Counted from the stretch's first letter, positions 7,686 to 16,870 are shown. The stretch is 32,128 nt of DNA from Phycisphaeraceae bacterium (GCA_020831765.1 JAFIFY010000058.1:1-32128), one strand, 5' to 3'. A program made the numbers and translations. Notes: generated by a model from the letters alone, not told the origin.

Positions 7686-8172
7686 AGGCCGGCTTTGGAC
7701 GATCGATCGACTGGTGTCTTGTGGAGCCCCGGCCCTCGGGAGCTGCAGTGATCAGCCAGGTTCGTCTGGGTGGTCCAGGTGCCATGGGAAGTCCGGGAAT
7801 TGCGGCCCCGGGTCGCCCCAGGGCCCCGGGCCCCGGCTTGAGTGGAGATGTCACTATGTTTATCCAGATGCGTAGCAGGTGACCTTGGCGAACGCTTCGT
7901 CACGCGGGTCGGTGTGCGACCTCATTGCGCATCGAAATATCCACGTTGATCACCCAACTCCGATGCATCGAGACTTTAGCGCGATCGGAGATGCGCCCTA
8001 TTGCGACAAGGCGGCTGAATCCACCGCCAAAGGCGAACCCATGCGGACAACCACTCCCGCCTGATCAAGAGACTCTGGAAGCGAAGCGCATCACCTCAAG
8101 AACCGCAAGCCGCCATAGGAAATTTCCGCAAATCCATGCGTAAGTCCTATGGGTCAGCGAAACGCAAAACCC
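7686..8172. other. Non-coding stretch between the aldolase hairpin and the tpsB promoter
   Basis: About 490 nt without a gene I can support. Several reading frames of 60-80 codons exist on both strands, but none has a good ribosome binding site, hydrophobic pattern or recognisable motif. No tRNA-like cloverleaf or known riboswitch core was seen. The last 60 nt contain the inverted repeat annotated separately. Confidence 0.5.
8113..8152. repeat. Perfect 8-bp inverted repeat upstream of the tpsB-side promoter
   Basis: CCATAGGA (8113-8120) and TCCTATGG (8145-8152) are perfect inverted copies with centres 32 nt apart, about three helical turns. The left copy also overlaps the palindrome GGAAATTTCC (8118-8127). 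The repeat ends 20 nt upstream of the -35 hexamer, a position suited to a dimeric activator or repressor. The regulator is unknown. Confidence 0.4.
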
Positions 8173-8201
8173 TTGACAATCTATGCTTAATGGGTTAATC
8201 T
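8173..8201 (+). promoter_or_regulatory. Strong candidate sigma70 promoter upstream of tpsB
   Basis: A perfect -35 box TTGACA (8173-8178) is followed after 17 nt by TAATCT (8196-8201), in a locally AT-richer patch. The start would be near 8208, about 440 nt before the tpsB ATG at 8651. No convincing gene lies in between, so this is either the promoter of a long tpsB leader or of a separate small RNA. Confidence 0.6.
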
Positions 8202-8207
8202 TTCATC

Positions 8208-8650
8208 GGATGGGCGGATGGTGACTCGTGGGTTGGGCTGCGCCAGGACTCCCGTTTCAACAATCGCTCCGTTCTGAAGTGTTGGTTTGGCGGCTTGTCG
8301 TTCACAAGCGATCCAAGGCAATCGCAGTGCGTGCATCACCCGGTTGAGGCCGGACTCGCTGCCTGGGCGAGCACACTCCTGGTGCTTGACCATTGTGGGA
8401 AGTCAACCTGCTGCCATCCAGGTGTTGCGGGTAACCTTGAGCATCGCAAGGGAATCGGCCGGCCGGACGTTTTGAATCCGCGGGCGAACATCGTGGGCGG
8501 CGGACTCGCCGGCCCGTACGTGCAGCCACATGGATTCTGAATTCGTTGACCGGATCACGCCCTGTTTCGAGCCAATGTGTAGCGGTTGAACATGAGTCCG
8601 TGGTCGGTTCATGGGTTTTCCCACGGCCCGCGGCTCGGAGGAACGAACTG
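8208..8650 (+). ncRNA. Putative long 5' leader or small RNA upstream of tpsB
   Basis: The 443 nt between the predicted transcription start and the tpsB ATG lack a supported gene. Visible elements are a possible 19-codon upstream reading frame (8530-8589), a 6-bp stem (CCGTGG 8598-8603 with CCACGG 8621-8626) and the tpsB ribosome binding site GGAGGAAC at about 8637-8644. No known riboswitch core was recognised. The RNA nature is inferred from the promoter position alone. Confidence 0.3.
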
Positions 8651-10576
8651 ATGGATCGATCAGCGACCTTGCGACGACTTGCCGCCGAGCGGGGCACCGG
8701 GCTTGCTTCGTTCCGGCGGTTTGGCCACATGGCATCGACATTCCACGGCGGCATCATGTTGTTCCTGTTGCTCGGTGTCCTGACGGCCGTGGCCTCCGGC
8801 CAGGATGAAAACACCCAACCGGCGCCCGCCGAGCCCGAGACCCGATACTTCATCCGTTCGGTCACGCTCGAAGGGGTCAGTGATCAGGTGTTGACCCGCG
8901 AGACGTTGCTGGCCACCACGGTTCGAATTCATCGAGTCGGCGAAGTCTGGTCGGCTGTCGATCTCCCGGCCAACGGTGACGATGTCGAAACCCGTACACC
9001 CACGATCGGTCGCTGGGCGGATGAGTTTCCTCAAGGCGCCACCGTGGATGCTTCGGTGATCCGGGCGATGCTTGATGGCATCTTTCGGAAATACCGTGAC
9101 GCCGGCGTCGCCGCGGTCCGGACCTCGGTCACGCGGGCTTCGGTCGAGGCATTGACCGAGGATGGTAGTGGAACGCTGATCATTCAAGTCGAAAAGGGGC
9201 GGATCGACGAAGTGCGGACCGTCAAGCGCGAGGATGATGCGACGATTCCTTCGCCCCGCCATGACCGCATCGCGCGGCGATCACCAGTCGGTGAAGACCA
9301 GATCATCCGCCTCGACCAGATCGATCGGTATGTCGGCCGGCTCAATCGTCATCCGGGCAGGCGGGTGGATCCGATTCTCGCGCCTTCGGAGGTCGAGGGT
9401 CGGTTCCGTCTGGACTACATGGTCACGGAGCCGGACCCCTGGTCGGTTTATGCCCAGGTCACCAACACCGGTACGCCGACCACTGGACGGTGGCGCCAAC
9501 GCTTCGGCTTCATCCACAACAACCTGACCAATGCCGATGACATTCTCTCGCTCGACTATATGACCGGCGACTTCGACCAGGTTCACGCCTTCAGCGGGAG
9601 CTACAGCCGTCCGCTGGACGATGCATCGCGCATCAGAGCCCGAGTCTTCGGCTCCTGGAGCCAATACCGCGCTGATGAAGTCGGCCTGGCGCTGATCGAT
9701 CTCCGCGGCGAGGGATACACCATCGGGGGCGACCTGACGGTCAACGTTTTCCAGCAGGGAAGCCTCTTTGTCGATCTGATCGGTGGCCTGAGGTACGACC
9801 GGTCCGAAGCCCAGAACATCACATTCGACACCCGTGGAGATACCGGATTCGTCATTCTCTCCGGCGGCGTGCTTCTTGACCATCGCCAGAGAACGCGGAG
9901 CACCAGCGCTTCGATCATCTTTGAAACCAGCCTGCCGGGTATCGCCGGAACCCAGGGCGACCAACTGACGAGCCTGGGCCGGGACAATTCATCCCGATCA
10001 TGGGTGGCCATGCCCTATTCGCTGTCCCACACGCTCTTCCTCGATGCCCTGGGCCGTGATGCCGACCAGCCTCTCGCCCTGGCTCACGAGCTGGCGCTCT
10101 CCGTGCGCGGCCAGGTTGTGTTCGGCGGGGATCGGGTTCCCCCGACCTACACCCAGACCGCCGGCGGCTTCTATACCGTTCGCGGATACCCCGACTCCTT
10201 CACCTCCGGCGACAACGCGTTCATCGGAACGGTGGAATACCGGATGCACATCCCAAGCCTCTTCGAGCCTGGGGAACCGCACACGCTTTTCGGTCGTCCG
10301 ATGCGCTGGCGGCCTGAGCAGGTCGGCGGCCCGACGGACTGGAACCTGATCGCCCGGGCGTTTCTCGATGTGGGCTTCACTTCCTCAAATAACGCCTTTG
10401 CCTTCGAATCCGACCATACCCTGATCGGTGCGGGCGTAGGATTGGAAATGACCCTCTGGCAGAATCTCCAGGCCCGGATGGACCTGGGCTTTCCGCTGCA
10501 TGAGGTGGATAACGGGACGACACGGGTCAAACCCGGCAGCGCCCGGATTCACGTTTCGATCACCGTGTCGTGGTAG
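8651..10576 (+). CDS. Two-partner secretion outer-membrane transporter, ShlB/FhaC/HecB family (TpsB)
   Basis: The predicted 641-residue outer-membrane protein should export the TpsA exoprotein encoded next. A basic N-terminal stretch precedes a hydrophobic segment (about residues 36-53, ending AVASG), read as a long signal peptide. Residues about 65-192 form a first POTRA domain, starting FIRSVTLEGV and ending with VEKGRIDEV, and longer than usual by an internal insertion. A second POTRA-like region follows to about residue 260. The remainder is a 16-strand-type beta barrel with the loop-6 motif VRGY at 510-513 and an aromatic C-terminal residue (VSW). ATG 8651 is chosen because GGAGG lies 9 nt upstream; longer in-frame readings have no such signal. 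The tpsA gene follows after 126 nt, probably in one operon. Confidence 0.9.
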   Translation: MDRSATLRRLAAERGTGLASFRRFGHMASTFHGGIMLFLLLGVLTAVASGQDENTQPAPAEPETRYFIRSVTLEGVSDQVLTRETLLATTVRIHRVGEVWSAVDLPANGDDVETRTPTIGRWADEFPQGATVDASVIRAMLDGIFRKYRDAGVAAVRTSVTRASVEALTEDGSGTLIIQVEKGRIDEVRTVKREDDATIPSPRHDRIARRSPVGEDQIIRLDQIDRYVGRLNRHPGRRVDPILAPSEVEGRFRLDYMVTEPDPWSVYAQVTNTGTPTTGRWRQRFGFIHNNLTNADDILSLDYMTGDFDQVHAFSGSYSRPLDDASRIRARVFGSWSQYRADEVGLALIDLRGEGYTIGGDLTVNVFQQGSLFVDLIGGLRYDRSEAQNITFDTRGDTGFVILSGGVLLDHRQRTRSTSASIIFETSLPGIAGTQGDQLTSLGRDNSSRSWVAMPYSLSHTLFLDALGRDADQPLALAHELALSVRGQVVFGGDRVPPTYTQTAGGFYTVRGYPDSFTSGDNAFIGTVEYRMHIPSLFEPGEPHTLFGRPMRWRPEQVGGPTDWNLIARAFLDVGFTSSNNAFAFESDHTLIGAGVGLEMTLWQNLQARMDLGFPLHEVDNGTTRVKPGSARIHVSITVSW

Positions 10577-10665
10577 AAGGTGATGGATCGACCGCCCGGC
10601 CCGTGTGGGCTCGGGCGCGAGGGCCATGGACCGGCCGACGAAAACCCTATGGGAACAGGCAAAGT

Positions 10666-10695
10666 CGGGTGACCCCCTTGGGTCCATCCCGGGAG
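10666..10695 (+). promoter_or_regulatory. Hairpin beside the tpsA ribosome binding site
   Basis: GACCC (10671-10675) and GGGTC (10680-10684) form a 5-bp stem with loop CCTT, extended by CGGG (10666-10669) pairing with CCCG (10688-10691). The outer arm touches the SD GGGAG (10691-10695) of tpsA, 7 nt before its ATG. It could tune TpsA translation relative to TpsB. The stem is short, so this is tentative. The rest of the 126-nt gap shows nothing recognisable. Confidence 0.3.
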
Positions 10696-10702
10696 ATGCA
10701 TC

Positions 10703-13700
10703 ATGAAACGCGGTAGCCATCTGGCAGAACTCTTCCGTCGCGCGGCCAGCAGCACTCGATCGGTCGGTCGCTGGTGTTCGGGGCTTCGAAGCTCCTTCGG
10801 CCCGGGACGTCGTTCGGTCACCCGCCATGCCGTGATCGGCGGTCTGATCCTGCTGCTGCCTTCGGCCCATGCACAGGCCACCGGACAAATCCAGGTTCGG
10901 GACGTCGCCCACGGACAGGCCCAGTTCAATCAGAACGGCGCCCATACCCGGGTCGATGTCTCCCACCGCGCCATCATCAACTACAACCAGTTCAACATAC
11001 CGACCGGACATTCCGTCCAGTTTGTGCAACCTTCGGCCGACAGCCAGGTGCTCAACCGCATCCACAGCACCATGCCATCGCAAATCCATGGAACGCTGAT
11101 GGCCAACGGCCAGGTGTTTCTGGTCAACCCCGCGGGCGTGGTGTTCGGGGCCGGGTCCGTGGTTAATGTCGGCAGGCTCTACGCCGCGGCCGGCGACTTG
11201 ACCGACAGTAATTTTCTCAGCGGAACCCACCGCTTTGTCAGCGGACATGGCTCGGTGATCAACGCCGGTTTCATCGAAGGCGAGCATGGCGTCCATCTTC
11301 TCGGCCGCCATGTCCAGAACCAGGGCGTCATTTACGCCCCCAGAGGCGTCGTGACCCTGTCAGCGGGCAGCGAAATCTATCTTCGCGAGAATGGATCGAG
11401 CGTCCTAGTCCAGATGGACACACACAAGACCGATGCCGATACGGCCCAACCGCCCGCGGGTAAGCCGGGCATCGCCAATGATGGGCTTGTCGAGGGCGAT
11501 GAGGTGGTCTTCTCGGTGGGCGATGTCTATTCGCTGGCCATGTCCAATCGAGGCGCCATCCGTGCCCGTGGCGGCAGAGTCGCGATGGAAGCCGCTGATG
11601 GCACCGTCAGCCATGAAGGCACGATCGATGTCAGCAGTGATTCCGGCACCGGGGGAGACGTTCATATCACGGGCGGCACGCTGAAGATCGATGGCCGGAT
11701 CGATGCGTCGGGTGCTTCCGGCGGCGGGCAGATTCGAATCGGTGGCGATCGGGGCGGACAGGGCGATATGCCCAGGGCTGAGCGAACTTTCATTGGATCG
11801 AAAGCTGAAGTCCGGGCTGATGCGCTGAATTCGGGCGACGGCGGGTCGATCGTGCTCTGGGGCGACCACTTGATGCAGATGGCCGGCAGCGCATCGGCGC
11901 GTGGTGCCGGCGACGGTTCGGGCGGATTCATCGAGCTCTCATCCATGGGCCGGCTCGTGCTCGATCCCCTGGCCTCCATCCAGACCGGCGGCGGCCGGAT
12001 TCTGCTTGACCCGAAGAACACGATCATCAGTCTTGAGCCGCCCACCGGAGACCCAGGCGACGGCTTCGATACCAACCCGGGCGAGGATTCGTATCTCACG
12101 CCCGATCAGATCATCGCGCTGCTCAACGGCGGCCACGTCACCATTCAGACCAACAACGATCTTCGCGTCGAGGCCGCGATCGACGCTTCGGGCGGCGATG
12201 GCGGCGACCTCACCTTCTGGGCCGGACGTTCGATTCTGATCGACGCCGACATCATCCTCAACGGTTCGTTCGAAGCCATCGCCAACGCCTCGACCAGCCT
12301 CGGCGTGGTTGATGCCCATCGTGATCCCGGTCCGGCGGCGTTCACCATGGCCCCGGACACGATCATCAATACGCTGGCGGACCCGATGGCCGGCATCGCC
12401 ATTCGCGTGGCCGACGGCACGGGCCTGACGCACGATGAGGGCGGGCCGATCACCCTGGCCAATCTCGCCGCGACGGGCGGTGTTCTGATCGAGAACCTCG
12501 GCGCTGGAACATCAGCGGCCGATGTCGTGCTCGGCGGCCAGATCATTGCACACACCCTTGGATCACCGCCCGATACCGGCGACGTGACCATTCGCGCCAA
12601 TCGCGATGTGGATTTACTCGAGGCCACGATTGATGCGCAGCTCGATGTGCGCATCAGTAGCCATTACTCCGGTGGACCCGATGGCGGCTCGATTCGGCTG
12701 GTCAACAGCACCATCATCAGTCGAGGCGATGTCGTGCTCGGAGGCGGCGTCGATCCCGAAGCAACGCCAGCGCAGGGGTCGGACAGAATCGCCGACGGCA
12801 TCACGTTGTCGGCCAGCGGTATCATCAATCAGCATTCGGGCGATATCAGGCTGACGGGCACCGGCCACGGTATGGGGCGCGGCGTCTCGATCGCCGTCGG
12901 ACAGGTCTCGACCGAGACCGGGAACCTGTACATTCACGGCCAGGGCCAGGATACGGGCGTGGCCATCAACGCCGCGGCGGTCGGCGTCATGGATGGCAAC
13001 GTCACGATTCAAGGATATTCCCTGGAGAGCACCGATGCCGCGATCGCTCTTTCCGGCGGCGCTTTTGTGGGTTCAGGTGGGGACTTGCGGATAAGGGCCG
13101 TCAGCACCGGACACGATGCACTGGTGTTGCAGGAATCGGTGGTTTCCGGCGAGCACATCCGAATCGAGGCCGATCGCATGGTCTTCGATGCGAACAGCGC
13201 GGTCACGGGCGACGAGGTGGATCTGCGGACCACGACCCCGCATGAAGTTCTCGGTGTCGGAGATTCCACACTGGCGCCCAGCCTGATCTCGGGTCAGAGC
13301 CTGTCCCGGATCACCAGCACCATGCCCGTGGATATCCGGAACACGATCGGCGGTATCGAGTTGGGTGGTGCGGCCATTACCGGCGACGTTGCCATCTCAG
13401 CGCTGCCTGGTTCGATTCTTGTATCTGGAGAGTTCTCGGCGACAGGCCAGATGGTTCTGATCAGTGGATCACCCGGAAACGCCATCGGCGGCCCCGGTCG
13501 CTTGATCGCTGACACACTCATCCTCAATACGCTTACCGGCTCGATCGGTCAATCGCAGCCTGTCCCCCTTCAAGTCAGCGCCCGTGATATCTTGGCCATG
13601 ACCTTCGCCCCCGGCGCTCTGGTCTCGCTGGCCAATGACTACGGCGGTGCCGGCCAGGCCATGTTCAGGGCATCGACCGTATCTTCGAACATCTTCCTGA

Positions 13701-16700
13701 CCCACCAGGGCGGTCCCCTGAGTGTCGGGAACGTGTCAACGGGGGGTAATCAGGTCCATATCACCAATCTGGATGGCACGGGCATATCGCTGGATGGCAT
13801 CGTCAGCACCCAGCCCGGCGGCGGAGGCCTGGTCAAACTGAGCGATCTGGTCGTCAACGTTGCCCCAGCTCCCGGATCAGGCAACATCACGGTCATCAAT
13901 GCCTTTAACGGCGTGGCTGAGGATCTGATCATCAACGTTGACCTGATCGGTGCGGCCAGACTGGACCTCGAAGCCAGCCGGGACATTATTGTCAACGGCA
14001 GTTGGCGGACCGAAGGCACGGGCCAGTGGATCAACGCATCCGCCGGGCGCGATATTTTCATCATGCCGCCGATCGGCGATGCGGCAAGTACGTACCTGAC
14101 CACCGGCCAGAACGCGGACATTTCAATCTGGTCCGGGCGCGACATCATCATCACCGGCCGCGTTCATGCCCAGCAAAGCGCGGTATACCTCCAGGCCGAT
14201 GGCAACGGTAACGGCATTGGCGGCGTGATGATCGACAACGGCCAGGTGCTGGCCGGCACGAATGTTGACATCGCCGCGTCGGTGCTTTCGGCCCGGCTGG
14301 GCGGCGACCAGGCCGGATTGGTGGTCCAGGGCGAATCCACGCCGGCAACGGCCCGCATCTTCGCCGCGCAGGACATCCACTTTGAGCACAACGAATGGGC
14401 ACCGCAGGGCGCAGGGGTTCTGCTTACGGGAAGCCTGCCTTTCTACGACATCTTCACCGATGGCGGCGGAATCACCATCCGCTCCAATGACCGCATCGTG
14501 GTCGACGGCATCAGCCTGACCACCAACGGTGGTGATCTGAGCCTCAACAGCGATCGGAACGGCAACGAATCCGGCCCGATCCACCTTGCTAATTCCACCA
14601 TTGAATCCCTGGGTGGCGACATTACGATCAGCGGCGGACCCGATCCTGAACTCGGATTCGCCGCCCGTGGAATCCGCCTGGAGAACACCACCCTCGATGC
14701 CTCGGCGGTTGGTGGACTTTCCGGCGGTGCCGTGCGGTTGCGCGGCGATGGACTGGCCCATGATCAGGATACCCCCGGGGTATGGATCGGCGGCAGCTCA
14801 CTCCTGTCAACCAGCGGCAATGAAATCCAGGTCATCGGCCTGGGCGGGACCGGCACGGCCGGTATTCGTATCGCCGATGCCACCATCGCCTCGCTGGGCG
14901 ATGGCTCGACCCTGTGGATCGAGGGTAGCGGAGTTGACCTGGGCAGCGCCGATCCCCAATTGCCCAAGACGATCCTGCGTGTCCACGACCTGACCACCAT
15001 CCACGAATTGGGCGATGATGTGTTCCTGGTCGGCGATGTTCGGCTGCTGATTGATTCGGATGCGACGATCAGTCAACCCTTGATGGTGACCGGCGCGTCG
15101 GGCGCTTCGCTTTTCGTTGAAACCCCGGGCGACCTGACCATCGATGAATCGATCATGGTGACCGGCGTCGGCCTCCAGTTGATTTCCGGTCAGCGGTTCA
15201 CCGCCACGGCCAATGCCGCGATCTCGATCGGAATGGCCGAGTTGGGCTTGACCGCCGATATGATGACGTTCCAGCCCGGAGCGGTGCTCGATGGCTCGGG
15301 TCCGCTTCGGATTCAACCGCTGGGCAACTCGACACCCATCGGCATCGGTGATGGAGCGCCGGGCGTGCTCACCCTCGATCAGGCCGCGCTCGATCTTGTC
15401 CAGAGCGGCTTCGAGTCGATCACGATCGGCCGCGACGGCGGCAATCACACGATCCACATCAATCAGGTCGTTTTCAACACCCCCACGGTGTTCGTCGCCG
15501 ATGGCCCGGACGGCGCCATCTTCGTCGACGGCGAACTGCTTGGCATGGGCATCACCTCGTTCACCTTCGATGGATCGGGGCAGACGACCACGCTAAGTGC
15601 TGACATCATCACCCGCGGCGGTGCGATCATCTTCAATGACACGGTCATTCTGGCCAACGATGTCCGGTTGGACACCACAGGCGGGGGAACGGCACCCCAA
15701 GGCGGCAACGTGGTGGCCAATCGCCCAATCGACGGCACGATCGATGATTTCCAGGCCCTGTTCGTCAATGCGGGCACCGGTGGTGATGTTTCGTTCAACG
15801 CCCCGGTGGGCGGCGTGACCCCGCTTCGCGAGTTGGTGATCGAAAACGCCAATAACGTGAACATGAACGGCACAATCAACGCCGGCTTTGTGCGCCAGGA
15901 AGCTGGAACCGGCACAACAACGATCAACGGGGCGATCGATGCCCCACGAGGCGTTGACCTGACCAACCAGGGCGGAATCATCGCTAACGCCCCGGTGACC
16001 TCGACCGATGGTGGCGTCCGCTTCAACACGCCGGGACCGGTCGTTATCGATCGGAATGCTCCGATCTTCGCCGGTGCCGGATTCGAACGGGTGGGCGGCG
16101 GTCCCACGACGATCGGTTCATCGATCACCACAAACGCCGGCCCGGTCCTTGTTGACGGTGATTTTATCCTCAGCCATGATGTCACCATCGATACCACCAA
16201 TCAGTGGCTGTTCAACGGCGCGCAGGTCGATCTGCTTGGTGCCCTTTTCGGCACGGAATCAGGCCTGTTGCTGACGATCATTTCCGGACCGATGCATGCG
16301 ATCAATCTGACCCCTGAACCGCCTCCGGGCAGCCCGGCGGTGACTGTCGAATTCGTTCGAGAACCATCCGGCCAGCCGGGCCCGATCATCGTGGACTTCG
16401 CCGCCACGGTTCAAGGCGCAACCGATATGGGCGAGGATGAGGAGGAGGAACGGTTGGACGAAGATGACCTGCGGGAGCTTCGCGAGATGCTCGGACTGGA
16501 TCGGACCGTCCAGCTCAATGCGTCGATGGCCCGGTTGCTGCAGCGTCGCTTCGCAACCTTTAGCGAGGATCGGCTCGCCGCGTTCCAGGAATCGTTCATC
16601 CGCGCCTACCAGGAAGCGGTCATCGCCGATCAGTCTCCGGCACAATTCATCCAGGGCATGGACCCGGCGGAGGAACTGTGGAGCGACCTTGCCCGCGTCG

Positions 16701-16870
16701 AAGCGATTCTCGAAGCCCTGGACGCCACGCTCGTGAATCCCGCCGATCGACCCGGCTCCCGGCGCGCGGTGATCCGAAGGCTGGCACCCGACGGCATCAG
16801 TCCGGAGAACTTTGATCGCATCATGAACCGCTTCGCCGACCGGGCCGTGCTGATCGCCGGGGCGGGCTGA
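10703..16870 (+). CDS. Filamentous-haemagglutinin-type two-partner secretion exoprotein (TpsA)
   Basis: The 2055-residue secreted protein starts with a long signal peptide (basic n-region, hydrophobic core about 43-54, likely cleavage after AHA at residue 57). The TPS secretion domain spans about 58-330, with NYNQFNIP (93-100) and the NPNGI-like NPAGVVFG (142-149) that are recognised by TpsB proteins. Further Gly/Asp-rich beta-helix repeats follow: IDASG...GGGQIRIGGD, GDGGSIVLWGD and GGGRILLDPKNT near residue 435 are typical filamentous-haemagglutinin phrases. Two related blocks recur in the middle of the protein. From residue about 1909 an acidic linker (GEDEEEERLDEDD) leads into a helical C-terminal domain of about 145 residues without beta-helix repeats. 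There is no autotransporter barrel or sorting motif. SD GGGAG lies 7 nt before the ATG. Adhesion or biofilm function is inferred; the ligand is unknown. Confidence 0.9.
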   Translation: MKRGSHLAELFRRAASSTRSVGRWCSGLRSSFGPGRRSVTRHAVIGGLILLLPSAHAQATGQIQVRDVAHGQAQFNQNGAHTRVDVSHRAIINYNQFNIPTGHSVQFVQPSADSQVLNRIHSTMPSQIHGTLMANGQVFLVNPAGVVFGAGSVVNVGRLYAAAGDLTDSNFLSGTHRFVSGHGSVINAGFIEGEHGVHLLGRHVQNQGVIYAPRGVVTLSAGSEIYLRENGSSVLVQMDTHKTDADTAQPPAGKPGIANDGLVEGDEVVFSVGDVYSLAMSNRGAIRARGGRVAMEAADGTVSHEGTIDVSSDSGTGGDVHITGGTLKIDGRIDASGASGGGQIRIGGDRGGQGDMPRAERTFIGSKAEVRADALNSGDGGSIVLWGDHLMQMAGSASARGAGDGSGGFIELSSMGRLVLDPLASIQTGGGRILLDPKNTIISLEPPTGDPGDGFDTNPGEDSYLTPDQIIALLNGGHVTIQTNNDLRVEAAIDASGGDGGDLTFWAGRSILIDADIILNGSFEAIANASTSLGVVDAHRDPGPAAFTMAPDTIINTLADPMAGIAIRVADGTGLTHDEGGPITLANLAATGGVLIENLGAGTSAADVVLGGQIIAHTLGSPPDTGDVTIRANRDVDLLEATIDAQLDVRISSHYSGGPDGGSIRLVNSTIISRGDVVLGGGVDPEATPAQGSDRIADGITLSASGIINQHSGDIRLTGTGHGMGRGVSIAVGQVSTETGNLYIHGQGQDTGVAINAAAVGVMDGNVTIQGYSLESTDAAIALSGGAFVGSGGDLRIRAVSTGHDALVLQESVVSGEHIRIEADRMVFDANSAVTGDEVDLRTTTPHEVLGVGDSTLAPSLISGQSLSRITSTMPVDIRNTIGGIELGGAAITGDVAISALPGSILVSGEFSATGQMVLISGSPGNAIGGPGRLIADTLILNTLTGSIGQSQPVPLQVSARDILAMTFAPGALVSLANDYGGAGQAMFRASTVSSNIFLTHQGGPLSVGNVSTGGNQVHITNLDGTGISLDGIVSTQPGGGGLVKLSDLVVNVAPAPGSGNITVINAFNGVAEDLIINVDLIGAARLDLEASRDIIVNGSWRTEGTGQWINASAGRDIFIMPPIGDAASTYLTTGQNADISIWSGRDIIITGRVHAQQSAVYLQADGNGNGIGGVMIDNGQVLAGTNVDIAASVLSARLGGDQAGLVVQGESTPATARIFAAQDIHFEHNEWAPQGAGVLLTGSLPFYDIFTDGGGITIRSNDRIVVDGISLTTNGGDLSLNSDRNGNESGPIHLANSTIESLGGDITISGGPDPELGFAARGIRLENTTLDASAVGGLSGGAVRLRGDGLAHDQDTPGVWIGGSSLLSTSGNEIQVIGLGGTGTAGIRIADATIASLGDGSTLWIEGSGVDLGSADPQLPKTILRVHDLTTIHELGDDVFLVGDVRLLIDSDATISQPLMVTGASGASLFVETPGDLTIDESIMVTGVGLQLISGQRFTATANAAISIGMAELGLTADMMTFQPGAVLDGSGPLRIQPLGNSTPIGIGDGAPGVLTLDQAALDLVQSGFESITIGRDGGNHTIHINQVVFNTPTVFVADGPDGAIFVDGELLGMGITSFTFDGSGQTTTLSADIITRGGAIIFNDTVILANDVRLDTTGGGTAPQGGNVVANRPIDGTIDDFQALFVNAGTGGDVSFNAPVGGVTPLRELVIENANNVNMNGTINAGFVRQEAGTGTTTINGAIDAPRGVDLTNQGGIIANAPVTSTDGGVRFNTPGPVVIDRNAPIFAGAGFERVGGGPTTIGSSITTNAGPVLVDGDFILSHDVTIDTTNQWLFNGAQVDLLGALFGTESGLLLTIISGPMHAINLTPEPPPGSPAVTVEFVREPSGQPGPIIVDFAATVQGATDMGEDEEEERLDEDDLRELREMLGLDRTVQLNASMARLLQRRFATFSEDRLAAFQESFIRAYQEAVIADQSPAQFIQGMDPAEELWSDLARVEAILEALDATLVNPADRPGSRRAVIRRLAPDGISPENFDRIMNRFADRAVLIAGAG

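Noticed and set aside
7686-8172. tRNA, riboswitch or small gene in the gap after the aldolase
   Set aside because: No cloverleaf, known riboswitch core or supported start codon could be found by reading both strands.
8302-8865. Minus-strand frame of 187 codons across the tpsB leader and signal peptide
   Set aside because: It overlaps the tpsB start, is Arg/Ser/Pro-rich and has no recognisable motif or start signal.
14123-16200. Long minus-strand open frames (up to 245 codons) inside tpsA
   Set aside because: They are antisense shadows of the Gly/Asp-rich beta-helix coding sequence; no start signals or recognisable motifs.
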